From Candidatus Nanopelagicales bacterium (GTDB lineage: Bacteria > Actinomycetota > Actinomycetes > S36-B12): 53,045 bases of DNA. Under the pieces are notes generated by a model. The model worked only from the letters and a program-made list of their open reading frames with translations, ran no database searches and was not told the DNA's origin. Both the position numbers and the translations under genes were made by a program. The stretch lies in NCBI GenBank assembly GCA_030827125.1, contig JAURFD010000005.1, positions 1 through 53,045 on the forward strand. The letters run 5' to 3'. Below, in pieces: positions 1-7,572 of the stretch; position 1 is the first letter of the stretch; every line of letters begins with the position of its first letter.

Positions 1-165
1 GCGGGAGCCTTCTTGGCTGCTGCCTTACGGGCCGGAGCCTTCTTGGCTGCTGCCTTACGCGCGGGAGCCTTCTTGGCTGCGCGCTTTGCGGGTGCCTTCT
101 TGGCTGCGCGCTTCGGCGCGGCCTTCTTGGCTGCACGCTTCGCCGGTGCCTTCTTGGCAGCGGAC
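1..165 (-). repeat. Degenerate in-frame tandem repeat encoding AAKKAPA units
   Basis: Units of 24-30 bp (plus-strand core GCCTTCTTGGCTGC) repeat about six times. The first two 30-bp units differ at only two positions. The repeat is in frame with the basic protein on the minus strand, so it is coding low-complexity sequence and not a CRISPR or an intergenic repeat. Confidence 0.85.
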
Positions 166-197
166 TTGCGTGCGGTGGTCTTCTTTGCGACCGCCAC
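1..197 (-). CDS. Lys/Ala-rich basic N-terminus, histone H1-like or sigma-A-type (partial, runs off left edge)
   Basis: Reading the minus strand from a GTG at 197, the first 65 codons give AVAKKTTARKSAAKKAPAKR and then repeated AAKKAPA(R/K) units, so the segment is almost wholly Lys, Ala, Pro and Arg. A good Shine-Dalgarno (TGGAGG, 202-207) sits 4 nt before the GTG and fixes the start. Such tails bind DNA non-specifically in H1-like proteins and in actinobacterial HU (HupS/Lsr2 type). Basic N-terminal extensions of the same kind also occur in actinobacterial SigA/HrdB. There is no HU fold at this N-terminus, so a tailed HU with its usual domain order is unlikely. The rest of the protein lies outside the window, so the family cannot be decided. 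Confidence 0.7.
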   Translation of the reverse strand, partial: MAVAKKTTARKSAAKKAPAKRAAKKAAPKRAAKKAPAKRAAKKAPARKAAAKKAPARKAAAKKAP

Positions 198-334
198 GTT
201 GCCTCCAGTTGATCGTTCCCTGCCCCCTAGCAGGGCTTTGTAGGTCCACTGTTGCAGATAGTGGGTGCATTTCGCGACAAGGACGCAATTCAGCGCGTAG
301 GTGTGTCGCGTCGCACAAAGTGCCAAGGGTCGTG

Positions 335-1612
335 CTAGCCGTCGTTCTCCGCCTGTTCGCGGCGACGACGGACGTGCTCATCTGTTGTCGCGTCGTAGCG
401 CCACAGTGCGGGCAGTGAGACGCTGACGATCCCTACCGCAACGATGCAGGCGATACCTCCTGTGACGAATGAGGCGCGCAATCCAGTCAATTCCGCCGAG
501 GTCGTGCTGCGAATCTGGGCGAGGGTGGGTCCGATGGAGTAGCTGAGCATCTCGACGCCCGCCATTCGTCCACGCACGTCATCGGGTATCGATTGGTTCC
601 ACATCAACATGCGGAAGTGCCCGCTCATCATGTCGAAGAATCCCGCGATCGTGAGGAGCCCGAGGACTACTCCGATGCCTGGAGCGAACGCGATGAATCC
701 GATCGAGGCACCCCAGAGCGCTGCAGCGATCACGATGGCACGCCCGTGATGGCGAATGCGCGTTGTCCAACCGCTGGTGAGTCCGAAGGTGGCCGCGCCG
801 ACGAAGCCGGCGGAGTAAAGCAGGCCCAGGGCCCAGGGCGCGTCGAACTCCACAGCGAGAAAGGGGAAAACGGCGAAAGGGAAGGCAAAGGTCATCGCGG
901 CAAGGTCGACGGCGTAGGTGCCGAGGATGTCCTTGCGTGTCCAGGCGTAGCGCAACCCTTCCCAGACGTGACGAAGGCCACCACCTTGCTCACGTTCGTC
1001 TCCGGGTTTTGCGGTGATGTGCGGAAGTCGCGTGAAGATGAAGACGGCGACGATGAAACTCACCGCATCGAGGCCGAACGCAGCGGCGGGACTCCACGCG
1101 GCCACGATGACGCCGCTGACCGCTGGACCCGCGATCGCTGCCGTGCTCATGCGCAGACTGTTGAGAGCGCCGGCGGCGGACAGATCTTCATGTCGCACCA
1201 CTCGGGGAAGCAAGGCTTCCAGCGATGGTCGCTGCAATCCGTCAATGCTCGCAAAGGCCATGGCGGCGAGATAGATCACCGGCAGGCTCGGAATTGGCGC
1301 GAGCGCATTCACGGTAAGGATGACGGCCACGCTGCCGGCCGCGATCTCCCCAGCGATGACCATCTTGCGCCGATCGATGCGATCAGCGAGGGAACCGCCA
1401 TACAACCCAAAGACGACGAGGGGGACGAGTTCCACCAACCCGATGACGCCGACAGCGATGTAGGAGCCGGTGAGTTGAGCAATCTGCAACGGCAGTGCGA
1501 CGTACGTGACCATGGAGCCGAGCGACGTGATGACGCCACCGGTGAAGAGGACGCGGAAGTCGCGTGAGTTGCGCAGCGGACTCAAGTCGAGCCGGATGCG
1601 GGGGCTGGTCAC
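335..1612 (-). CDS. MFS transporter, EntS-like 12-TM exporter
   Basis: A 425-residue integral membrane protein of the major facilitator superfamily. It begins TSPRIRLDLSPLRNSRDFRVL, typical of the EntS/YbdA and macrolide-efflux group, and has the motif-A-like loop GGSLADRIDRRKMVIAGE between TM2 and TM3. The substrate is unknown. The frame stays open upstream into panB, but hydrophobic family sequence starts at residue 10 from the GTG at 1612. CACAAT ends 6 nt before this GTG, so a leaderless start is plausible and there is no Shine-Dalgarno. The gene lies 61 nt downstream of panB on the same strand. The C-terminus is a short basic cytoplasmic tail (RRRREQAENDG). Confidence 0.85.
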   Translation of the reverse strand: MTSPRIRLDLSPLRNSRDFRVLFTGGVITSLGSMVTYVALPLQIAQLTGSYIAVGVIGLVELVPLVVFGLYGGSLADRIDRRKMVIAGEIAAGSVAVILTVNALAPIPSLPVIYLAAMAFASIDGLQRPSLEALLPRVVRHEDLSAAGALNSLRMSTAAIAGPAVSGVIVAAWSPAAAFGLDAVSFIVAVFIFTRLPHITAKPGDEREQGGGLRHVWEGLRYAWTRKDILGTYAVDLAAMTFAFPFAVFPFLAVEFDAPWALGLLYSAGFVGAATFGLTSGWTTRIRHHGRAIVIAAALWGASIGFIAFAPGIGVVLGLLTIAGFFDMMSGHFRMLMWNQSIPDDVRGRMAGVEMLSYSIGPTLAQIRSTTSAELTGLRASFVTGGIACIVAVGIVSVSLPALWRYDATTDEHVRRRREQAENDG

Positions 1613-1673
1613 CGGCAGATTGTGCCGCAGACTTCCTGCGCACCCGTGGTGCGGTCGGCGATGGTCCGGTGAG

Positions 1674-2495
1674 CTAGTGGTAGGTGTGCTCGGCGTCCGG
1701 GAACGCCCCGCTGCGCACCTCGTCCGCCCACTGAAGCACCGCATCCGACAGCGTGCTGCGCAGGTCGGCATACTGCTTGACAAAACGAGGGAGCGGGCCG
1801 GCGCTGAGCCCCGCCATGTCCTGCCAGACGATCACCTGGGCATCGGTCGAGGCTCCCGCCCCGATCCCGATCGTGGGGATGCTCAAGACCTCGGTGACAT
1901 GCGCGGCGAGGTCGGCCGGGACGGCCTCGAGGACAACGGAAAAGGCGCCCGCGGCTTCAAGGGCCTTGGCATCGCGCAACAGAACGTCACCAGCCTCGCC
2001 TCGGCCTTGGACTCGGTAGCCACCGAGCGCATGCACAGATTGCGGTGTGAGGCCAAGGTGTCCCATGACCGGGATTCCTGCCGCCACCATGGCCTCCACT
2101 TGGGGCAGCACATGACGTCCACCTTCGAGTTTGACGGCGTGGGCGCCCGCTTGCTTCATGAATCGCGTGGCCGTCTCCAGTGCCTGCGGGATCGAGGCCT
2201 GGTACGAGCCGAACGGCAGATCGGCGACGACAAGTGCACGCTGCGAGCCGCGGACGACCGCCCCGACGAGGGGGAGGAGATCCTCGACAGTGACGGGAAG
2301 GGTTGAGTCGTAGCCGTAGACGACCATGGCGGCCGAGTCTCCGACGAGTAGGACGGGAATACCCGCCTCATCGAAGATCCGCGCGGTCATCGCGTCGTAG
2401 GCGGTGATCATCGGCCATCGCTCACCGCGGGCGGTGGCGGCCTGGAGATCGTTGATGGTGGTGCGGCGGGTGGATGCCGCGGGCACAGTCGACAT
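1674..2495 (-). CDS. panB: 3-methyl-2-oxobutanoate hydroxymethyltransferase
   Basis: PanB transfers a hydroxymethyl group from 5,10-methylene-THF to 2-oxoisovalerate, making ketopantoate for pantothenate and CoA. At 273 residues the length is normal for this TIM-barrel enzyme. Family motifs are visible: the Mg-binding [18 protein letters not shown], the substrate Lys region [15 protein letters not shown], and the general-base Glu in VVLEAVP. The start ATG is preceded by GGGAG at 7 nt. No panC or panD is next to it. The neighbouring nadE and glnA2 match the Streptomyces and Mycobacterium order. Confidence 0.97.
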   Translation of the reverse strand: MSTVPAASTRRTTINDLQAATARGERWPMITAYDAMTARIFDEAGIPVLLVGDSAAMVVYGYDSTLPVTVEDLLPLVGAVVRGSQRALVVADLPFGSYQASIPQALETATRFMKQAGAHAVKLEGGRHVLPQVEAMVAAGIPVMGHLGLTPQSVHALGGYRVQGRGEAGDVLLRDAKALEAAGAFSVVLEAVPADLAAHVTEVLSIPTIGIGAGASTDAQVIVWQDMAGLSAGPLPRFVKQYADLRSTLSDAVLQWADEVRSGAFPDAEHTYH

Positions 2496-2677
2496 GGTGG
2501 TACTCCCATCTCGAGGCTCCCGTGCGGAGTCCCCGGACAGGTTTATGGTTCCACAGTCCGGCTGAGTTTGCGACTGTGTCCTCGGTCACGTGTCGTTGCT
2601 TCGGCAGGGTCATTCAGCGTGGGGGAGTATCGTGCGCCCGGCCCGGGTATCCGGGCCGTCAGTAGCCGGAGAGGTCA

Positions 2678-4384
2678 ATGTCCCCTAACTCATGGATGAC
2701 CAACGGGGAGGGACACCCACGGCGCTGGGCAATCCTCGGAGTGCTCGTCGTCAGTCTGCTCATCGTTGTCCTCGACAACACCGTGCTCAATATCGCCCTG
2801 CCCACGATCCAGCGCGATCTGGAGGCCAGCGCGGCCGAACTCGTCTGGGCGGTCGACAGCTACATCCTTGTTTTTGCCGCGCTGCTCTTCACCTGGGGAG
2901 TGCTCGGTGATCGCTACGGACGCAAGCGCGTGCTCGTCACCGGTCTGGTGATCTTCGCCCTGGCATCCGCGGCGTGCGCCTTCGCGGCCACACCGCTGAT
3001 GCTTATCTCCTTCCGTGCCGTCATGGGCATCGGTGGTGCAGCAGTTCTGCCTACGACGCTAGCCATCATCACCGTGGTGTTCCCGCCGCACGAGCGCGGG
3101 AAGGCGATCGGCGCATGGGCCGGCGCCGTCGGTGCCGCGGTGGCGTTGGGTCCGGTTCTCGGTGGCCTCCTGCTCGAGAACCCCGAGTGGTCGAGTTGGA
3201 TTACCGGCAACGACTGGGGTGCGGTGTTCTTGATCAACGTGCCCATCGTGCTCATCGGGCTGGTCGGTATCTGGCGCGTCGTTCCGGAGACCCGCAATCC
3301 CCATCCCCAGCGCCTCGACATCACCGGCTTGGTTCTCTCCATCGTTGGCCTGACCCTGCTCATCTACGGGATCATCGACGCGTCGCAGACCTTGAGCTGG
3401 ACGGCTCCCTCCGTCGTCGGCCCCATCGTGGCCGGCATCATCGTGTTGACGATCTTCCTGTGGGTCGAAGCCCGCAGCGATCACAAGAGTTTTGACGTGT
3501 CGCTGTTCAAGAATCGTGGGTACGCCGTGAGCCTTGTGGCCGTGACATTCGCCTTCTTCGCCCTCTCGGGGATCACCTTCACGCTTCCCTTCTACCTGCA
3601 GATCCTGCGCGGCTACACCACCTTGACCGCTGGACTGTGCTTCCTTCCCTTTGCGTTGGGACAGATCATCGCCGCTCCGCGGAGCGCGAAGATGGTGCTG
3701 CGCTTCGGCTACCGCACGGTGATGACGGTGGGACTCCTGCTCGTCGCCGGAGCGATGACATCGCTTTTCTTCGTCGAAATCGACACACCGTTGTGGGTCA
3801 TCCTCGTCGCCTTCTTCATCTTCGGCTTCGGAATGGGCAACGTCATCGCCCCCGCATCGACGGTGATGCAGAACGTGCTGCCTTTGGCGCGTGCCGGTGC
3901 AGGCTCTGCCGTGCAGAACACGGTGCGCCAGGTCGGCGGTGCCCTCGGCGTGGCCATCATCGGCACGGTCTTGGCGACGCAGTACGCATCCCGGGTGGTG
4001 TCGTCGCTGGATCAGCTCCCCGCCGACGTGCCGCAGGAGGCGAAGGATGCCGCGGCCAACTCGATCATCGCGACCGACCAGGTCCTCACGTCCCTTGAAT
4101 CAGCGGGCGCTCCAGCGGCGGTCATCGAGCCGATCCGGCAAAGCGCGTTCGAGTCCTTCCTCAATGCCTCGCACGTGACCTACCTGGTCTCGTTGAGCGT
4201 CGTCTTCCTCGCCGCGGCCATTGTGGGCTTCCTCCTGCCGCGCATTGAGCCACCCCGAAAGAAGGGGCTTGTGCCCGCGGACAGCCCCGTTGATGACCTG
4301 GTGCGTGCCGAGCAGGAGCGCTACGCCGGCGAGGTGGGCGAGGAGTTGGGCGAGGACCCGGTTCCTCCGCAGCAGCGCGACTGA
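2678..4384 (+). CDS. MFS transporter, DHA2 family (14 TM)
   Basis: A 568-residue multidrug-type exporter. After a short polar N-terminus comes TM1 (ILGVLVVSLLIVVLDNTVLN), which holds the DHA2 motif LDxTVVNVALP as LDNTVLNIALP. Next come WAVDSYILVFAALLFTWGVLGDR and the motif-A loop GDRYGRKR. The length and hydrophobic pattern give 14 segments, typical of EmrB/QacA proteins, with a charged cytoplasmic tail of about 50 residues. The ATG at 2678 has GGAGAGG (2668-2674) as ribosome site. It is transcribed divergently from panB and ends 16 nt from the stop of the convergent nadE. The substrate cannot be inferred. Confidence 0.9.
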   Translation: MSPNSWMTNGEGHPRRWAILGVLVVSLLIVVLDNTVLNIALPTIQRDLEASAAELVWAVDSYILVFAALLFTWGVLGDRYGRKRVLVTGLVIFALASAACAFAATPLMLISFRAVMGIGGAAVLPTTLAIITVVFPPHERGKAIGAWAGAVGAAVALGPVLGGLLLENPEWSSWITGNDWGAVFLINVPIVLIGLVGIWRVVPETRNPHPQRLDITGLVLSIVGLTLLIYGIIDASQTLSWTAPSVVGPIVAGIIVLTIFLWVEARSDHKSFDVSLFKNRGYAVSLVAVTFAFFALSGITFTLPFYLQILRGYTTLTAGLCFLPFALGQIIAAPRSAKMVLRFGYRTVMTVGLLLVAGAMTSLFFVEIDTPLWVILVAFFIFGFGMGNVIAPASTVMQNVLPLARAGAGSAVQNTVRQVGGALGVAIIGTVLATQYASRVVSSLDQLPADVPQEAKDAAANSIIATDQVLTSLESAGAPAAVIEPIRQSAFESFLNASHVTYLVSLSVVFLAAAIVGFLLPRIEPPRKKGLVPADSPVDDLVRAEQERYAGEVGEELGEDPVPPQQRD

Positions 4385-4400
4385 CGCCGAGGTCGCCCGA

Positions 4401-6122
4401 TTACGAGGACGCGGGAGGGGGTGCGGTCTCCCGCCAGCGGTTCGTGACGGGCAACCTCCGATCTCGCCCGAAGGCCTTGAGGGAGATCTTGGTTCCCGGC
4501 GGGTACTGACGGCGTTTGTATTCGGCGGCATCAGTGAGTTGGAGGATACGCTCCACCGTGGCCGAGTTGAATCCCTGCGCCACCAGATCGGCGGCGCCGC
4601 GATCGTGCTCGACGTAGTCGTCGAGAATGTCGTCGAGCAACTCGTACGGCGGGAGCGAATCCTCATCGACCTGCCCCGGGCGCAACTCCGCGCTCGGCGG
4701 CTTGCTGATCGAGTTCGGCGGGATCGGCGGCGTGTCACCCTGAGCTTCGGCCGCGTCGTTGCGCCAGCGGGATAGGGCCCACACGAGGGTCTTCGGGACG
4801 TCCTTGATGGGGGCGAAGCCACCCACGGCATCGCCGTAGATGGTCGAATAGCCCACTGAAATCTCACTCTTGTTGCCCGTGGCCAGCACGAGGTGCCCCT
4901 CCGCATTGGACAGCGCCATCAACGTGGTGCCGCGCACACGCGCCTGGAGGTTCTCCTCGGCGAGCCCGGACAGGTCGAGTTGGCCCTGGAAGGCATCGAC
5001 CATCGGCGCGATGGGGACCGTACGGAAGTGCAAGCCGGTGCGTTCGGCGAGATCCTGCGCGTCGGACCGCGAGTGCTCGGAGGAGTAGACGCTGGGCAGG
5101 CTGACCCCATGGACGCGGTCCGCGCCGAGTGCGTCGCAGGCGATCGCCGCGACCAGGGCCGAATCGATGCCGCCGGAAAGGCCGAGGATCACTGACCGGA
5201 AGCCATTCTTGTCGACGTAGTCGCGCAGCCCAAGGGTCAGAGCCTCGTAGATCTCCTGGAGTTCGGAGGGCCGCGGTGCGATGGTGGGGACTGCTGAGTC
5301 GGACGGCGGCGGGCCGACCGGGAGATCGACCCCGCGGTGGCCTATCGCTGGCAGGTCGAGGTCGAGGACGAGCACCTCGTCGGCGAAGGGGGTCGCACGC
5401 GCGAGCAGTGTGCCGGTGGCGTCCACCACGAGGGAGTCCCCGTCGAACACCAATTCGTCCTGGCCGCCGATCATGTTGACGTAGGCGAGGGTGGCGTTGT
5501 ACTCCCGTGCGCGACGCTGACACAACTCCAACCGCACGTCGTCCTTGTCTCGCTCGTATGGTGACCCGTTGAGCACCAGCAGCAGACTCGCCCCGTGTGT
5601 CTGCGTGATCGGACCGCCCGCATCCCGCCACAGGTCCTCGCAGATGGCGATGGCCATCTCGATCCCGCGGATGCGCAGGAAGCACGGCTCGTCCCCGGGG
5701 ACGAAGTAGCGGAACTCGTCGAAGACGCCGTAGTTGGGCAGGTGGTGTTTGGCGTAGCGCGCTCGGATCTCGCCATGCTGGATCACCGCGGCGGCGTTGA
5801 GGGGCCCGCGGTGTGGTCGACCGAGGCCCTCGGCCGCATCAAGCCGATCCAGATAACCGAGGACGACGACAAGATCCCCGAGCCCGGCATCCGCGAGGTC
5901 GCGCGCAAAGTGTTGGGCGGCGTCCCGGGAGGCTTCCTGGAAACTCGGGCGCAGAGCCAGATCCTCGATGGGATAGCCCGTGAGGAACATCTCGGGGAAG
6001 ACGATCAGTTCCGCTCCCCGCTTGGCCGCCTCCTGGACGGCGGCGAACGCCCGTGCGGAGTTCGCGGCCAGGTCGCCCACCGTGGGGTCGGCCTGGACCA
6101 GGGCGAGTCGCAGTCGGGGCAC
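4401..6122 (-). CDS. nadE: NAD+ synthase (glutamine-hydrolysing)
   Basis: NadE amidates deamido-NAD to NAD using glutamine. The 573-residue protein has an N-terminal nitrilase-type glutaminase with the triad Glu44 (FPEMFLTGYP), Lys125 (KHHLPNYGVFDE) and Cys161 (ICEDLW). The C-terminal synthetase has the ATP-pyrophosphatase loop SGGIDS (316-321) and the KSEISVGYSTIYGD segment. The GTG at 6122 is chosen because family sequence (PRLRLALVQADPTVGD) begins at once and TACTCT ends 6 nt upstream, a leaderless arrangement. Longer readings would run into the divergent glnA2 promoter. Orthologous to the Streptomyces gene located beside glnA2. Confidence 0.96.
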   Translation of the reverse strand: MPRLRLALVQADPTVGDLAANSARAFAAVQEAAKRGAELIVFPEMFLTGYPIEDLALRPSFQEASRDAAQHFARDLADAGLGDLVVVLGYLDRLDAAEGLGRPHRGPLNAAAVIQHGEIRARYAKHHLPNYGVFDEFRYFVPGDEPCFLRIRGIEMAIAICEDLWRDAGGPITQTHGASLLLVLNGSPYERDKDDVRLELCQRRAREYNATLAYVNMIGGQDELVFDGDSLVVDATGTLLARATPFADEVLVLDLDLPAIGHRGVDLPVGPPPSDSAVPTIAPRPSELQEIYEALTLGLRDYVDKNGFRSVILGLSGGIDSALVAAIACDALGADRVHGVSLPSVYSSEHSRSDAQDLAERTGLHFRTVPIAPMVDAFQGQLDLSGLAEENLQARVRGTTLMALSNAEGHLVLATGNKSEISVGYSTIYGDAVGGFAPIKDVPKTLVWALSRWRNDAAEAQGDTPPIPPNSISKPPSAELRPGQVDEDSLPPYELLDDILDDYVEHDRGAADLVAQGFNSATVERILQLTDAAEYKRRQYPPGTKISLKAFGRDRRLPVTNRWRETAPPPASS

Positions 6123-6195
6123 GGGTTGAGAGTAGTCGGGCCTCGATTCGGTCGACGTAACGCGCCGGAAACACGCGGACGGGCAGACTGGGGTC

Positions 6196-7530
6196 ATGGA
6201 TAAGCAGACCGATTTCGTGCTGCGGACGATCGAGGAGCGGGACATCCGTTTCGTCCGCCTGTGGTTCACCGACGTCCTGGGCACCTTGAAGTCGGTGGCC
6301 GTGGCGCCTGCCGAGCTTGAAGGCGCCTTCGCGGAGGGACTCGGGTTCGACGGCTCGGCGATTGAAGGCTTCGCCCGGGTCTACGAGTCCGACATGCTCG
6401 CCAAGCCGGACCCGTCGACGTTCGCGGTCCTGCCGTGGCGCTCGGAGGCGCCCGGCGTCGCACGCATGTTCTGCGACATCCTCATGCCTGATGGCTCACC
6501 CTCGTACGCCGATCCCCGCTTCGTCTTGAAGCGCGCCCTCTCGCGCGCGGCCGATATGGGCTTCACGTTCTACACACATCCGGAAGTTGAGTTCTATCTC
6601 CTCAAGGGCCACCCCTCCGAGATGTCCCCCGAACCGGTGGATCACTACGGCTACTTCGACAATTCCCCGCAATCGGTGGGCTACGACTTCCGCCGTCAGG
6701 CCATCACGATGCTCGAGGCGATGGGCATCTCCGTCGAGTTCAGTCACCATGAGGCGGGGCCTGGTCAGCAGGAGATCGACCTGCGCTACGCCGATGCGCT
6801 GACGACGGCGGACAACCTGATGACCTTCCGCACCGTCGTCAAGGAAGTGGCCATCGAGCAGAACGTCTACGCGAGCTTCATGCCCAAGCCCTTCCGTGAT
6901 TCCCCGGGCTCCGGCATGCATACGCACGTGTCCCTCTTCGAGGGTGATCGCAATGCCTTCTACGAGGCTGGGGCGCCGTATCAACTGTCCAAGGTGGCAC
7001 GCTCCTTCATCGCCGGACTGCTTGAGCATGCGCCGGAATTCACCGCCGTGACGAATCAGTGGGTCAACTCCTACAAGCGACTCAATGGCGGTGCTGAAGC
7101 GCCGGCGATGGTGTGCTGGGGACACAACAACAGCACCGCCCTGGTGCGTGTCCCCATGTACAAACCCGCCAAGGGCAACTCGACCCGGGTCGAGCTGCGT
7201 TCTATTGACAGTGCCTGCAATCCCTACCTGGCCTTTGCGGTCATGCTCGCCGCCGGACTGAAGGGGATCGAGGAGGGCTATGAACTCCCGCCCGGTGCGG
7301 AGGAGGATGTCTGGTCGCTCACCGCGGCCGAACGTCGCGCCCTCGGGATTCGCCCCTTGCCGGACACCTTGAATCAGGCGATCGGCGAGATGGAGCGCTC
7401 CGAGTTGGTCGCCGAGACACTGGGTGAGCACGTGTTCGACTTTTTCCTACGCAATAAGCGGGCGGACTGGCAGGACTACCGCCGACAGGTCACGCCCTGG
7501 GAACTCGAGCGCCTCCTACCCACCCTGTGA
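6196..7530 (+). CDS. glnA2: Glutamine synthetase family protein GlnA2 (GSI-alpha, not adenylylated)
   Basis: 444 residues with the complete GS fold: the FDGSAIEGF loop, THPEVEFYLL metal site, HHEAGPGQQEID, GSGMHTHVSL and NPYLAFAVML. The segment that carries the regulatory Tyr in GlnA (KDLYELPP) reads EEDVWSLTAAE here, so Trp373 replaces the tyrosine and GlnE cannot modify it. Established: the Streptomyces GlnA2 in the same position has been reported as a gamma-glutamylpolyamine synthetase, whereas mycobacterial GlnA2 is usually called a GS. Which applies here is open. CAGACT ends 6 nt before the ATG, suggesting leaderless translation. glnE follows after 42 nt. Confidence 0.93.
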   Translation: MDKQTDFVLRTIEERDIRFVRLWFTDVLGTLKSVAVAPAELEGAFAEGLGFDGSAIEGFARVYESDMLAKPDPSTFAVLPWRSEAPGVARMFCDILMPDGSPSYADPRFVLKRALSRAADMGFTFYTHPEVEFYLLKGHPSEMSPEPVDHYGYFDNSPQSVGYDFRRQAITMLEAMGISVEFSHHEAGPGQQEIDLRYADALTTADNLMTFRTVVKEVAIEQNVYASFMPKPFRDSPGSGMHTHVSLFEGDRNAFYEAGAPYQLSKVARSFIAGLLEHAPEFTAVTNQWVNSYKRLNGGAEAPAMVCWGHNNSTALVRVPMYKPAKGNSTRVELRSIDSACNPYLAFAVMLAAGLKGIEEGYELPPGAEEDVWSLTAAERRALGIRPLPDTLNQAIGEMERSELVAETLGEHVFDFFLRNKRADWQDYRRQVTPWELERLLPTL

Positions 7531-7572
7531 CCGAGACGCCGAACGGTTGCCCAACGCGCTAGCGTCGCTGCC

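Noticed and set aside
1-165. Regular 24-30 bp repeats as a CRISPR array
   Set aside because: No unique spacers; the repeats are contiguous, in frame and code for Lys/Ala units.
219-236. CCCTGC / GCAGGG hairpin in the 5' region of the basic protein as a terminator or riboswitch
   Set aside because: Only a 6-bp stem, no U-run and no known aptamer motif.
593-1567. Long plus-strand ORF (324 codons) inside the MFS gene
   Set aside because: Charged, low-complexity shadow of a membrane-protein gene on the opposite strand; no start signal or family sequence.
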